Of a stretch of 64,000 nucleotides of DNA, positions 40,029 through 49,512 are shown piece after piece. The stretch covers positions 310,001 through 374,000 of the forward strand of contig OZ037857.1 in NCBI GenBank assembly GCA_964035575.1. Reading direction: 5' to 3'. The notes under the pieces were generated by a model. It saw only the letters and a program-made list of their open reading frames with translations. It was not told the origin of the DNA and did no database searches. Position numbers and translations under genes: made by a program. This stretch comes from Rhynchopus sp. YZ270_cl-10 (lineage: Eukaryota > Euglenozoa > Diplonemea > Diplonemida > Diplonemidae). Each line of letters starts with the position of its first letter. The first letter of the stretch is position 1.

Positions 40029-40897
40029 TGTCTTCTTACTGCGTTATGAGGTGTGGGTTGTTTTGTTTTGCATGATTGTGGTGCATTACGTGGGCTGTTG
40101 GCGTGTAACAACAGAGTACAAAACTGACACCACTATTGCACTTCCACCACACTCCCGAAGAGGCTGTGATGTGAAGACGAACCACAAGAAGCAGACGTGA
40201 CACATAAGCTCATTTTCTGCACTGCTGCTCCCCTATTTGAACCCCCATTTTGCTCGAAAGCAGAAGACAACGCGACCTTGGCAGTACGACGACAGGAAAA
40301 CCTGTAAGAAGGCATGACTGGGAACAGTGTAGTACTATGTTCGAGGACAACACTCGAAAAACGACAAAGACACGCAGACCCAGAAACAGAACGGGATCGT
40401 CTACAAAGCAGACCCGTGCATTGTACCTTGGCATGACCGGCTGGACACCTAGGTGCAATCCTACAACCATTTCGTGGTTTACATCTGATATGCGCTACTC
40501 CCGCTTCCATACTAAAAAGAGTGGGGTGCGTTCGTCTTGTAATCATTAAACGTTGTTACGCAATACTTTCCCCCCTGCATAAATGTTGCACTCCTCCTCC
40601 CCTCCCCTCCCCCTCGGAGCTAGCCATCTTTTGCAAAAACAAAAGAGTATTTTTTTAAAGCCTGCCTCTCTTCCGATTTCTAACCTTAGCTAGGTAGTTA
40701 AAAACGGAGATTCGAGGCTTTTTTACCGGAGATTTTTTTTTATCGGAGATTCAGAATTTTTTTTAAATCAACCAGAGGTATATTCACCACCCCAACCCTT
40801 GGTACAAACAATATACAATACAACCCCATCCCGAGGTGGCGCGATGATAGGGAAGAGCGCCTTTGTCGGCAGTGCTGCACCGTGGTCTCTCTCTCTC
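40029..40897. other. Gene-free stretch with an R1 fragment
   Basis: No gene. The 3' half of R1 lies at about 40425-40490 (CATGACCGGCTGGACACC ... ATTTCGTGGTTTACATCTGA). AT-rich sequence with short hairpin-like repeats CGGAGATT at 40700-40750. Confidence 0.55.
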
Positions 40898-41506
40898 TCA
40901 TTGCCTCGAAAGGCATGCATAGGCAGTTGCCGCACCCAGACCATAGAGGGCAACACCGATCCCTGCGAAGAGGTTGATACGCTCTGCGCAGTATCGTTCT
41001 GCACTGTTTTGTGCCTCCGATTGGAGGGCCGCGTACAATGTGGAGGTACGGACACTGTGCTGCAGCTCGGTTCGCGCAGCGTCTGCGATCCCTGCGTGCA
41101 TCTGCTTAAGGTGCACATCAAGGTGCGTCTGAAGCGCTGGGGTATTCTGCGCAAGGCGTACAACTTCCTGCGCAGTCTCCCTCCTCGCCATCTCCCGCAC
41201 CCTCTCCACCTGAGTATCCCCCGCATGCACCACCGCAGCAACAGCCCGCCTCTTCTCCACCTCCCCCGCCTCCGACCTCTCCCGTCCCTGTCTCTCTATC
41301 TCTGCTGCCAATCTCCTCCCCAATCCACACAGCTCTGCTCGAACTCTTTCCCCTTCCTCCGGTGCCGATGCACCTTGCTGAAACGAAGGGTTTTCAGAAG
41401 GCAATGACGGTGCAGGAGGAGCAGACGGAACCGAAGAAGAAGCATCTACCGACATCACCCCAAACCCCACCGCAGCACCGCCTATACTATACACAACGCG
41501 ATGCAT
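40898..41506 (-). CDS. Small coiled-coil protein with C-terminal membrane segment
   Basis: 202 residues, family not recognised. The N-terminal 50 residues are Ser/Pro/Ala-rich and disordered-looking. About 50-165 is charged and helical (ERVRAELCGLGRRLAAEIER, QVERVREMARRETAQEVVRL). The end NLFAGIGVALYGLGAATAYA is a single hydrophobic segment six or so residues from the C-terminus, the layout of a tail-anchored protein of mitochondria or ER. The start lies behind the pyrimidine-rich tract CCCCTCTCTCCCTCCCCTCC on the coding strand; a second Met at residue 18 is an alternative. The open frame and composition set it apart from its surroundings, but function is unknown. Confidence 0.68.
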   Translation of the reverse strand: MHRVVYSIGGAAVGFGVMSVDASSSVPSAPPAPSLPSENPSFQQGASAPEEGERVRAELCGLGRRLAAEIERQGRERSEAGEVEKRRAVAAVVHAGDTQVERVREMARRETAQEVVRLAQNTPALQTHLDVHLKQMHAGIADAARTELQHSVRTSTLYAALQSEAQNSAERYCAERINLFAGIGVALYGLGAATAYACLSRQ

Positions 41507-43433
41507 GGGAGATCAGAGAAGGGGGAAAAAAACCCGTAGGGGAGGGGAGGGAGAGAGGGGGTGTATAGTGTGAAAAAATGAGGAATTTGTGTAGAGCTGA
41601 TCGGAGGGGAAATGTAAATGATTTGGGTTGAGGGGCGAAGGGGATTTTTTTGGAAAATGAAATTGATGGGGATTTTAGCTTTTATTTGTTTCTCCAAAGT
41701 ACAAAAACTTGGTCTAAAAAAAATCGTGTTCAAAAAAGAATGGGTATTTAAAAAAAAAGTACAACGACACTTGTTATGATATGGCAAAGCACGAGAAGTA
41801 GTTATGCATAACGTTTTTGTGTTTGTAACATGCTTGGTCATATGTCATGATGAGTGTCGCCGTGAAGGTAAAAAAGGGGAAGGGGGGATATGAAAGACTG
41901 CTTATTGCAGTCCTTCGTAGTGGGAAAAGGAAAAAGCAACCTTTGAAATGATTTGGGGGGAAATGCAGGGGGGAGAGGGGGGGGAAAATAAATAGAACTG
42001 CTAGCCTTGGCTCAGCCTTTCTAACCTGCAGCACATTCCCAAATGAAAAAGAGTGAACACATTTTATTTCTTTTTTACCAAGCAATAAATCTAGATAAGA
42101 CAGGTATAAGGGGGTAGGGGGAAGACGGGTTGAGAAGAGACAAACAAAAGTTGAATTGAAATACACACCCCTCTCGTGAATAGTGTGCCTTTTGGTAGAT
42201 GACCGGAGGCACCGGGTGGACCCCCGATCATGCAGTCCTACAATTCCATTTCGAGATAATAGTTGACGCTATTCTACATCTAACAACGTTTGCTTGAAAT
42301 ACAAAGCCCGCTCATGACTGTGTATCTAAACAAAGATGACGTCGCTGATGCAGACACCCTCTGACTGACGTTATCACGAAACCAGACTTGGATGAAAGCA
42401 CAAAATACCCTTCGGACAACAACAACAACAACAACAAAACACTACGAACTCGCGTGTGTATCAGCCTCATCAACCCAAAAAAAAAAGAAGAAAAAAATAG
42501 GTCGGAATGCAAAGAGTCTCCTTCTCTTGCAGACACCACAACAAAGAAAAAATGAACAAAAATTGAAAGAAAAAAAAAGGGAAAAATAAAACGAGGATCT
42601 AGTGGGAGGGAGATGGGGGAGTAGTGTTTTGCTTTTTAGCTTAACCTTTTTTTGTGTCGACAAACTGCCTAAATACCCAGGGGGGTTCTGCAACGCAATG
42701 TTGACAGTCTTTGTTATTACTTTTGTATTTTTCTTCTTTTTTCCGTTGCGTCTACAATCAAGCCTACCCAAAAGATAGGTCTCCTGGCAACGTTAGGGTC
42801 ACCCAAAGGGGGCTAGGGCTAGAGGGCTACACTAGACGGCACAGCATTTACCTCATTTCTCTAGTTGGAAGAAATAAGACAATTTGGAACCTCTGGCGCA
42901 ACTGTTGCAATGTTATTCTCATTTTGTTTCATATACTAACTATTCTACTGAATAGAAGGTATAATAGGGTGCACTAAAATGTCTCATTTTAAAAAGACAA
43001 AAAAAAAATGTTGGGTTATTTTAAAATTAGTAAGAGGGGGAACTAGAAAACTGGTTGTCAGTATTTTTGTTTCCCTCAAGCTTTTTTTGTTTAGAAATTC
43101 TAAGGGAGGGAAATCCTGGGGATCCTAGGGATTGGGGGGAACTATTTTTTAACGGTATTTTGCAATTTGAAAAACGGTCAGACACTGTCAGAGTATGGCC
43201 GAAAGCCATAGGTGAAAACTGTATGTATTCTCGTGGGGGGTTTTTTTAGGTTTTCGGTTTTCGTGGAGGGATTAGATTAGGGTATCCATACTGAGGGGAG
43301 TAAAACACCCCAAAAAAAAGAATCTAAAAAAAAGGAGAGAGAGAAAGGGAAAAAACGAGATTATTTTAAAAAGACAAAAAGGGTTACCCCCCCCCCCCCT
43401 TTTTTTTCTGTTCACACACTAAATCACCTCCGT
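41507..43433. other. Gene-free stretch with R1 and R6 copies
   Basis: No gene is supported. A diverged full-length R1 lies at about 42150-42290, a second R1 start at about 42293-42320, and a R6-like piece at about 42648-42715. The (ACA)n run at 42418-42437 is simple sequence, as are the runs of C and T at 43386-43408. Confidence 0.5.
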
Positions 43434-46100
43434 TCACGCCTCAACAGCTCCCTCTGTTTCGATACGGTGCAGAAGCTCCTTCTTTGTCCCGGTGTGCTGT
43501 AGGAAGGGGTTATTTTGTGTCAACCAAAACCAAAACATACCTTGAGACCCATATCCTTGGCCATGGCGCGGAGGGCCTTGACGTCCATGTCTCTTGGTGC
43601 AGTGGAGTTGCCTTCCTCCATCGTCTCTCTGTTTCTCTTTGCACGCTCAGTGGTGATCTGTTCTGGTGATTCCTCGGGGACGACTGGCGCCTTGATAGGG
43701 AGGGGTGTCTTGGCGTTGGTCAGGAGACAGTCGGAGATGACGGAGGACACCGCAACGGACATATCAACGTCGGCGTCGTCGTCCTCCTCCAGCGACTGTA
43801 CAGGCGCGTCTCTGCGTACTGGGTCCGATCGGCGCCCCTCATGTGTGTCTGAAACCTCCTCCCGCAGCGTGACGTCGTTGTTCACGACACCATCAGCAGC
43901 GGCATCGTGATACAAAGAGGCGGCAGAGTACCTTCTCGCACGGTAGCGATCAAAGCGGGCACTCAGCAGCTCGTATTCGGTTCTGCAGGTGGGAGGAGGG
44001 GGTGGATTTTTTTTTCTATGAATTTTTGTTCTCTCTTTGTGAGTTTTGTTTTTCAGTTTTGACGTAAAAACGCAAAAAGAAAGGGTGCGTTGCTTGAGAT
44101 TATGACAAATCCATGATCTCAGTGCTAAGAAAGCTGAGGAGGAAGGGGAAGAAAGTGTACCTGTATTGGTTGGCGATGCCCTCAAGCTTCTTGGTCTCTG
44201 CGTTCATTTTGTCGAGGCGTTCGTTCGCAGTGTCGATGAGGGTCTTCTTGCTCTTGCGGAGGGATTTGATGTCCGTCTCCTTCTGCTCAAGCTTCTTGCG
44301 GAGGGTCTCTGCAATGAGCGTCTGACGCTTGGCGTTGTGCATCTCGATCTTCACTTTGTAGTCCAGGTCTGCCACCTTCTCCTCGAGCTCGTCGCTCTCC
44401 TTGACAGCGTTGTCGTTCTCCCTCGATGCGTCTTCGACTTCTGCCTTCAGCTTCTTCACCTGCTTCTCGAGGGATGTGACCCGGCGCTTTTGTTCGCGGG
44501 TGGCTTCCTTCGCCTCCTCAGCCTCCTTCAGCAGCTTCGTCGTCTCGGCCACATTGTCTTTCCTCGCCTGGTGGTCCCTCGAGCGCTCCCCCTCCAGCTT
44601 CCCCGCCAGCACCGTGTTGTCCTTGATCTGGTCCTCCAGCTGTGTCTCCAAGGCCTCCTTCTGCGACTGCAGCTCGCGGATGTCGTCATCCCGCATACGG
44701 ATCTGCGAGGAGACTTCGTTCACAGTCTGCTTCAGGGTAGTGACCTGGGGGAGTTTTAATGTGATTTGAGAAGAAAAAATTGACTTGAAATACAAAGCCC
44801 TCTCATTGAGAGTATGGGACGGACCCCCCAACCATGCAGTCCTACATCCATTCCGTGGTTTACATCTGGTATGTACTAAAAAAGCCCAGACCAGAAGACT
44901 GGGTTCTTTAAATAAATTGGTAATGTTGTAGCAATGAATGACATTTAATAACCATGGGGGGGGAGCTCTAGAACATACCTCTTCCTTAAGCTTTGCGACA
45001 GCATCGGTCTTCTGTCCGAGGTGGTTGCCTTTGTCGGCAATGTCGCTTTCAAGCTCTTCCATCTTTGCTTCGGCGATTTCCCACTTTGCCTGCAGTTTGC
45101 TGTGCTCTGCCACGAGATCGACGTAGGTGCGGTTCACCTTCTCGAGAGAAGAGGCAGCGTCTGTGTGGTGCGTCTCGGACACGGTCAGATCGCTTTGCAG
45201 AGACGCCTTGGCCTTTGTGACTTCCTCAAGCTGGGTGTGTAGCTCGGTGTTCTCGTCTGTCTTGTCTTCAAGCTCGAGGGTGAGGTTCGTGATTCTGTCG
45301 TTCATCTCCTTGAGATGTGCGTCACCTTCTGCACGGTAGTCCTGCATGGTTGCACGCAGGCTGCTGTTGTTGCCTTCCGCCTGGTCCAGCTTCGCAGAGG
45401 TATCGGAAAGCTCTGTGACAGCGGAGTGCAGTTTGGTCTCAAGCCCTTCGTTGGCCTGCTTCAGCTCGTCGTTGTCGGATTGAAAGCTTGCCAGCTCGTT
45501 TTTCATGGCAACAACAGTACGCTCTTTATCAGCAACCCGCTTCGACAGCTCCGCAAGCTGTGCGTTCTGCAGCTCCTTGTCGTCTGCGATGCCCTTCATC
45601 TGCTCCTGGAGCTCGTCGATGGTGTATTTCATTTGCTCTTCTCCCTTGGCTTTTTCGTCTTCATCGCGTTTTTGACGGCGTTCAGCGCGTCCTGCAGCGC
45701 GTTGTGTTTTGGTAAGACGCTGTGTAGCGTCTGCAAGCTTGCGGGAGAAGGCAATGCTTTCGTCCTCCTTTTTCTGGCGGAGGTTGCGTTCGTCGTCGAG
45801 CTTTTCGTTGGCCTGCTCGAGTTGTTGGCGGAGACGGTTGTTCTCTGCTTTGGTGGCTTGATGCTCGGAGAAGCTCACAGGAAGGGGCGCACCTGTCATC
45901 AACGCCGCCGCACGATGCGACGACGGCATCACACTCATCCTCGCGCAAGACTTCCTCCCATCCGCCGTGTCCCCTGCCGCGTCGCCAAACGCCCCTAAGG
46001 TCCCTCCAGGGGCAAAGGACCTACGCCCACGATACGTGCTAGTCGGACCAAAGTCAGCATGACCCGTGCTCTTCTGGTTCTGTGGAGTGCCTGGGGGCAT
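43434..46100 (-). CDS. Long coiled-coil protein with C-terminal SAP domain, four exons
   Basis: Exons 44979-46100, 44161-44744, 43541-43982 and 43434-43496 join to 736 residues. The N-terminal 75 residues are Gly/Ser/Arg-rich (YRGRRSFAPGGTLGAFGDA). About 80-560 is an almost unbroken heptad-rich coiled coil (ENNRLRQQLEQANEKLDDER, LEKQVKKLKAEVEDASREN). The last 36 residues read DVKALRAMAKDMGLK|HTGTKKELLHRI, a SAP motif split by the last intron. SAP motifs bind AT-rich or scaffold DNA, and in some proteins RNA, so a chromatin or kinetochore/spindle role is possible; the exact family is not recognised. Intron 1 has no stop and is a multiple of three, so an unspliced reading stays open. The start ATGCCCCCAGG lies behind a pyrimidine tract ending CTCTCTAG. 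Confidence 0.87.
43497..43540 (-). other. Intron 3 of the coiled-coil/SAP gene (44 nt)
   Basis: Donor CTCAAG|GTATGTTTTG, acceptor CCTTCCTACAG|CACACC. Phase 0; it interrupts the SAP motif after MGLK. Confidence 0.88.
43983..44160 (-). other. Intron 2 of the coiled-coil/SAP gene (178 nt)
   Basis: Donor AATACAG|GTACACTTTC, acceptor CCCACCTGCAG|AACCGA. It leaves two bases of a codon; splicing restores Arg in NQY-R-TEYELL. Confidence 0.85.
44745..44978 (-). other. Intron 1 of the coiled-coil/SAP gene (234 nt) containing an R1 repeat
   Basis: Donor GAAGAG|GTATGTTCTA, acceptor AACTCCCCCAG|GTCACT. Phase 0, length divisible by three, no in-frame stop. Removal joins KLKEE to VTTLKQ and keeps the coiled coil; the retained version would insert 78 residues of repeat-derived, non-helical sequence. 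Confidence 0.85.
44783..44872. repeat. R1 dispersed repeat inside an intron
   Basis: R1 consensus in pieces: TTGAAATACAAAGCCCTCTC, GTGAACAGTGTACCTTTGGT, ACATGACCGGCTGTACC, GGGTGGACACCCAACCATGC, AGTCCTACATCCATTTCGTG, GTTTACATCTGA. This copy lacks the middle GTACC/GGTAC part. Other copies: 36070-36175, 42150-42290, 54540-54652, 56093-56150 (5' part), 58322-58362, 55667-55700, 48258-48310, 40425-40490, 38686-38716, 16620-16648. Confidence 0.8.
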
Positions 46101-46126
46101 ATTTTTGCTTTTTTGCGTGCCGTTTC

Positions 46127-46165
46127 CTAGAGAGGGTGGAGAGGGAGTGGCGAGGGGGAGGAGGG
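46127..46165 (-). promoter_or_regulatory. Pyrimidine tract ending in AG upstream of the coiled-coil/SAP start
   Basis: Coding strand reads CACTCCCTCTCCACCCTCTC then TAG, 26 bases before the ATG. It may be a splice acceptor for a leader (trans or cis) or part of a CT-rich promoter; not decidable here. Confidence 0.4.
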
Positions 46166-46323
46166 AAATTGAGGAGGCAGTGTGTGTTCACAATAAGATC
46201 ATTGTGAATCTATAACAATAGCGTTGTCTGAAGAGAATTGGTGTCGAAACACCTTTTTTTTGGGATAGTCTTAACAAAAAACTCCTTCAGCTCGTCTTCG
46301 TGGACTCTATTGTAAACAAACGC

Positions 46324-46460
46324 TACCGTATTCGGAGGAATGAACACGATTCACAGAACAAAAAAAAGGCTTTGCTATCCCACAAATACAAATTATCGGC
46401 GGTACTAATGTTCGACCTTAGGATTTTTCTGGAAGTTCAACCTTTTTTACGATTACGGTA
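46324..46460. mobile_element. MITE-like hairpin element with TACCGTA ends
   Basis: The left end TACCGTATTCG and right end CGATTACGGTA are inverted. The inner part TACTAATGTTCGACCTT, TTTCTGGAAGTTCAACCT matches, in opposite orientation, the loop of the hairpin at 54098-54201. So the two are members of one family. Confidence 0.65.
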
Positions 46461-48990
46461 TTGCTGAGATGCATCGTCTTTGCGCAATAAAATCCCGGAG
46501 TGATGATGGAGGGGGGAGAATAAAAAGAAGCTCTTTTTTTTTTTCAGTTCTTACTTACTTCAGAAGAAAAGGGATTCAGGTTATTTTCAGGTTCTGGAGT
46601 GGGGATGAATACAAAAAAGGGAATAAGGGGAGTACCGTTCAGTATGGTAATAGGAGGGGGCAAAATATTTTTTTTTTCTCCAAAATTTGCATTAGTGAAG
46701 ACAACCCCGAGGATGAACTCCACTATACCAAAGAAATAAACACAAAAGGTTGGCACCTACGTGTTGTCTTATTTTTTTTTTTGCGTAAAAATGGAAAGGT
46801 GAAACAGAGAAAAGACGCAATAGCGTCTCTCCTATAATCACTTGTGAAAGAGAGAGAAAAAAAATACCTCCTCCTTTTTTGGTATAGCTGAAAGATGCAC
46901 TTCCGTACTTTTCCTTACTTTTCCGCAACCCCAAAAGGGTTGTCTTTTTGGAACGGTTTTTAGAAGTAACTAAAAATGCCTTTTTCAGCCATACCACTTT
47001 TAAAAGAAGGCCCTCAGCAGATGCAAGGCACCTAAAAGGAAAAAAAAAAGGTTTTAAAAAAAAAGGGAAAAAAAGAAAAAGAGAAAAAAAAAAAAACACA
47101 GACTGGAAAGCTAAACATGCTGCAAGAATCATAACGATGGTTCAGGAGAAACAGAGGGTTCCTCAAGAAAAAGAACTGCAAATCATGTGGCAAGGATGTG
47201 TGGCCGAACGGGCACATACATCACCAGAAGAAATGGACCTGGGGGGTCCTTTAGGTTTCGCAATAAAAATAAAGAAAGGTTTATAAGATGATCCTAAGCC
47301 TCTCGTGCTGAGTCACCTTAATAAAAAAGCTAGGTTAAGATGACCTCCGTTGTCACCCTAATAACAAAACAAGAAAAGAAAAAAATGAGAAAAGTTTGGC
47401 AAGGGTCTGAGTCTCCTTCGCCACCTACCACCTTTAACAAAAAAAAAAAAAAAAAAAAAAAACTGCAAACGCACCGAAGAACGGCGCCATGCAGAACTGC
47501 TTCTACAACACGCAACACAACCCTGATGAGGCACAGTACGAATCCCCCTTGAGATGACCTTAGTAGACCTTTGTACACCTTTATAGGCACATCAACCAAG
47601 CCATTTGAGTACATCAAAAGCTCAATGCTGTGTGCCAGAGACGGAGAATACGTAGCAAAGTGCACGGGGTTATTTTTGAGTACAGTCGCCAGAATAACTA
47701 AGGCAGGGCAAAACCCCATTGTAGCTTTTCAAAATCCGAAAAACCGACGTTTTTTGACCAATATTTACTGGGGTAGTTGCCTCGGGTTGTGTTGCCACAG
47801 TTTGTGCAATCTCCACTGTGTTTTTTGTGTCGACAATCGCCTAAGGACCCGCTTGGGGAACCTAGGGTCTGTGCTCAATGTTGGCCGAAGCCTTTGTACA
47901 TTAATTTCTTTTTTTTTTTTTGCTGTCTTTGAGGGTTGTGTGCGAGAGGCGCTGCAATCTTGAGCTATTTTGCCACTCTTGCACCTCCTGTGCCAGCGTT
48001 GGGAGTAAAAGAAATTCAAGGAAAGATAGGGTTGGCCAGAGAACTGAGGAGTATTATACATTATAGTAACATCTGGTCCTCTGGTTGCAGTCTTCAGTTT
48101 CATTGATGAGCAACTCTTGTGAGAGTTTAAAGAAAATAAAATAAAAGACGACGTGAACCTCAGCCTCCGCTTAGTTTTAAATAAAACGCGCATATATTTC
48201 GCCTCTGAGGTTTTTAAGCCATTTCGAAAAAAGAAATCATTTCAATGGTATTCAACACACCTTGAAATACAAATCCCTCTTGCACAGTGTATGTTCACCA
48301 ATCATGTAGGGGACGGGGGAGAAGGGAAAACAGGTCTAATTTGAGCTGTACTGGTGGCACACACGGACACAAAATTCAACACTTCGTTGGTGAACTCTGT
48401 GGGCGTGATGTAACACGAGCAACGGTAAGTTAGTAAATTTTTTTTGTTTGTTAATTTTCTACAGGTTAGAGTTATGGTAACACAATAAAAGGGGGTCGGT
48501 GAAATGGGGGCAAGCTTCTCTGGCTTGGTACCTCAAAAAAAACCGCCCCCTTTTTGGCGTCTAGTGTGTGAACGATGTGAACGAAGAAGCAATAAAACAA
48601 CTTTGAATCCATTGTATGAGCCGCACAAAAAAAAAGGCAGATTCATTTTCAGCGGGGGGGAAGCGGGGGGAGGTACCATGTGCACAAAATAAGTGAAGTG
48701 GGGGAAGGTGAAAAAAGGGATGAAAAAATAGGTGGAGGGAGCCTCAAAAAAGCGAGGCAAGAGAAGAGAGGGTTGGTAAGATGAGACCAGCTTCTTGTGT
48801 CTAGGTGACCAAAGCAAAGCATCATAGTGGCCTTGCCAACTTTTAAAACAAAAACAATAGTGACGAATAGAGTCGAACAACTGAAAAAAAAAAAAGTCTC
48901 CCAAAAAAAAAAGTGCAAAAAATTGACATCGTGATCACTAAAGCACTTTTTCCCAGGATAAAACGGGACCCACCAACCTTCGTGAATCAC
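46461..48990. other. Gene-free repeat-rich stretch
   Basis: No gene is supported. R4 fragment about 46698-46735; R2 about 47274-47322 (TTTATAAGATGATCCTAAGC); R5 about 47760-47835 joined directly to R6 about 47836-47905; R2-like about 48150-48175; R1 fragment about 48258-48310. Runs of A (47435-47462) and of T. Confidence 0.5.
47276..47322. repeat. R2 hairpin repeat (representative copy)
   Basis: Consensus in pieces: AAAGGTTTATAAGATGAACC, TAAGCCTCTCGTGCTTAGTC, ACCTTT. CTAAGC and GCTTAG form a stem around a CTCTCGT loop, and AAGATGA pairs imperfectly with TCACCTT. Other copies near 4919, 24908, 29065, 29412, 36255, 49828, 50093, 51353, 55501, 57628 and 58997, with weaker ones near 36420, 48150, 49985 and 50815. 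Confidence 0.75.
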
Positions 48991-49365
48991 CAAAAATCCA
49001 ATGGGTCAAGGTAGTGCGGATCAAATACCAATTCATCTGCACAGGGTGAATACCCTAGCCTTTGAAACGGCTGCACTGGGTACCACAGGTAGGGGAGGGG
49101 AGCACACACAATGCAATGCGTGCTCTGCCCGACCTTTCGTTGTGTCGATCTATCCGCTAAAGAGGTGGGTTGTGTACTCAAATATGACCCTCGGGGGGGA
49201 GCTACACGGTTGCCAGGTCCTGGGATAGCAAAGCGGGATTTGCTATCACCACCTGAACCTGCCAACTGTGTACGAACTACCTGCAGACGGCACACCCCAT
49301 CCATCAAAGAGCGTGACAGAGATATGAGGAAGCTCTGGTCTGACGCCCTATTTTGGATTTGACCG
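48991..49365. other. GC-richer stretch, possible gene relic
   Basis: Higher G+C than its flanks. Plus-strand frames include CVLCPTFRCVDLSAKEVG (about 49115-49170) and MRKLWSDALFWI (about 49324), none long. I cannot assign a family; it may be a decayed gene fragment or an unrecognised element. Confidence 0.22.
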
Positions 49366-49388
49366 AAGGGTTTCTTTTATTTATTTTT

Positions 49389-49461
49389 TCGATAAATTGT
49401 TGGAGTAGTGTAGTTGCCTCGGTTGTGTTGCCACAGTTTGTGCAATCTCCACTGTGTTTTT
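49389..49461. repeat. R5 dispersed repeat, here directly followed by R4
   Basis: R5 pieces: GATAAATTGTTGGAGTAGTG, TAGTTGCCTCGGTTGTGTTG, CCACAGTTTGTGCAATCTCC, ACTGTGTTTTTTG. Other copies: about 47760-47835, 57972-58045, 62125-62190. R5 is followed by R6 at two sites (47836, 58046) and by R4 here, so these repeats join in modular combinations. Confidence 0.75.
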
Positions 49462-49512
49462 TGAAAACTTGGTTGTATTAGTGTAGCCACCCGAGGATGA
49501 ACTCCACTATGT

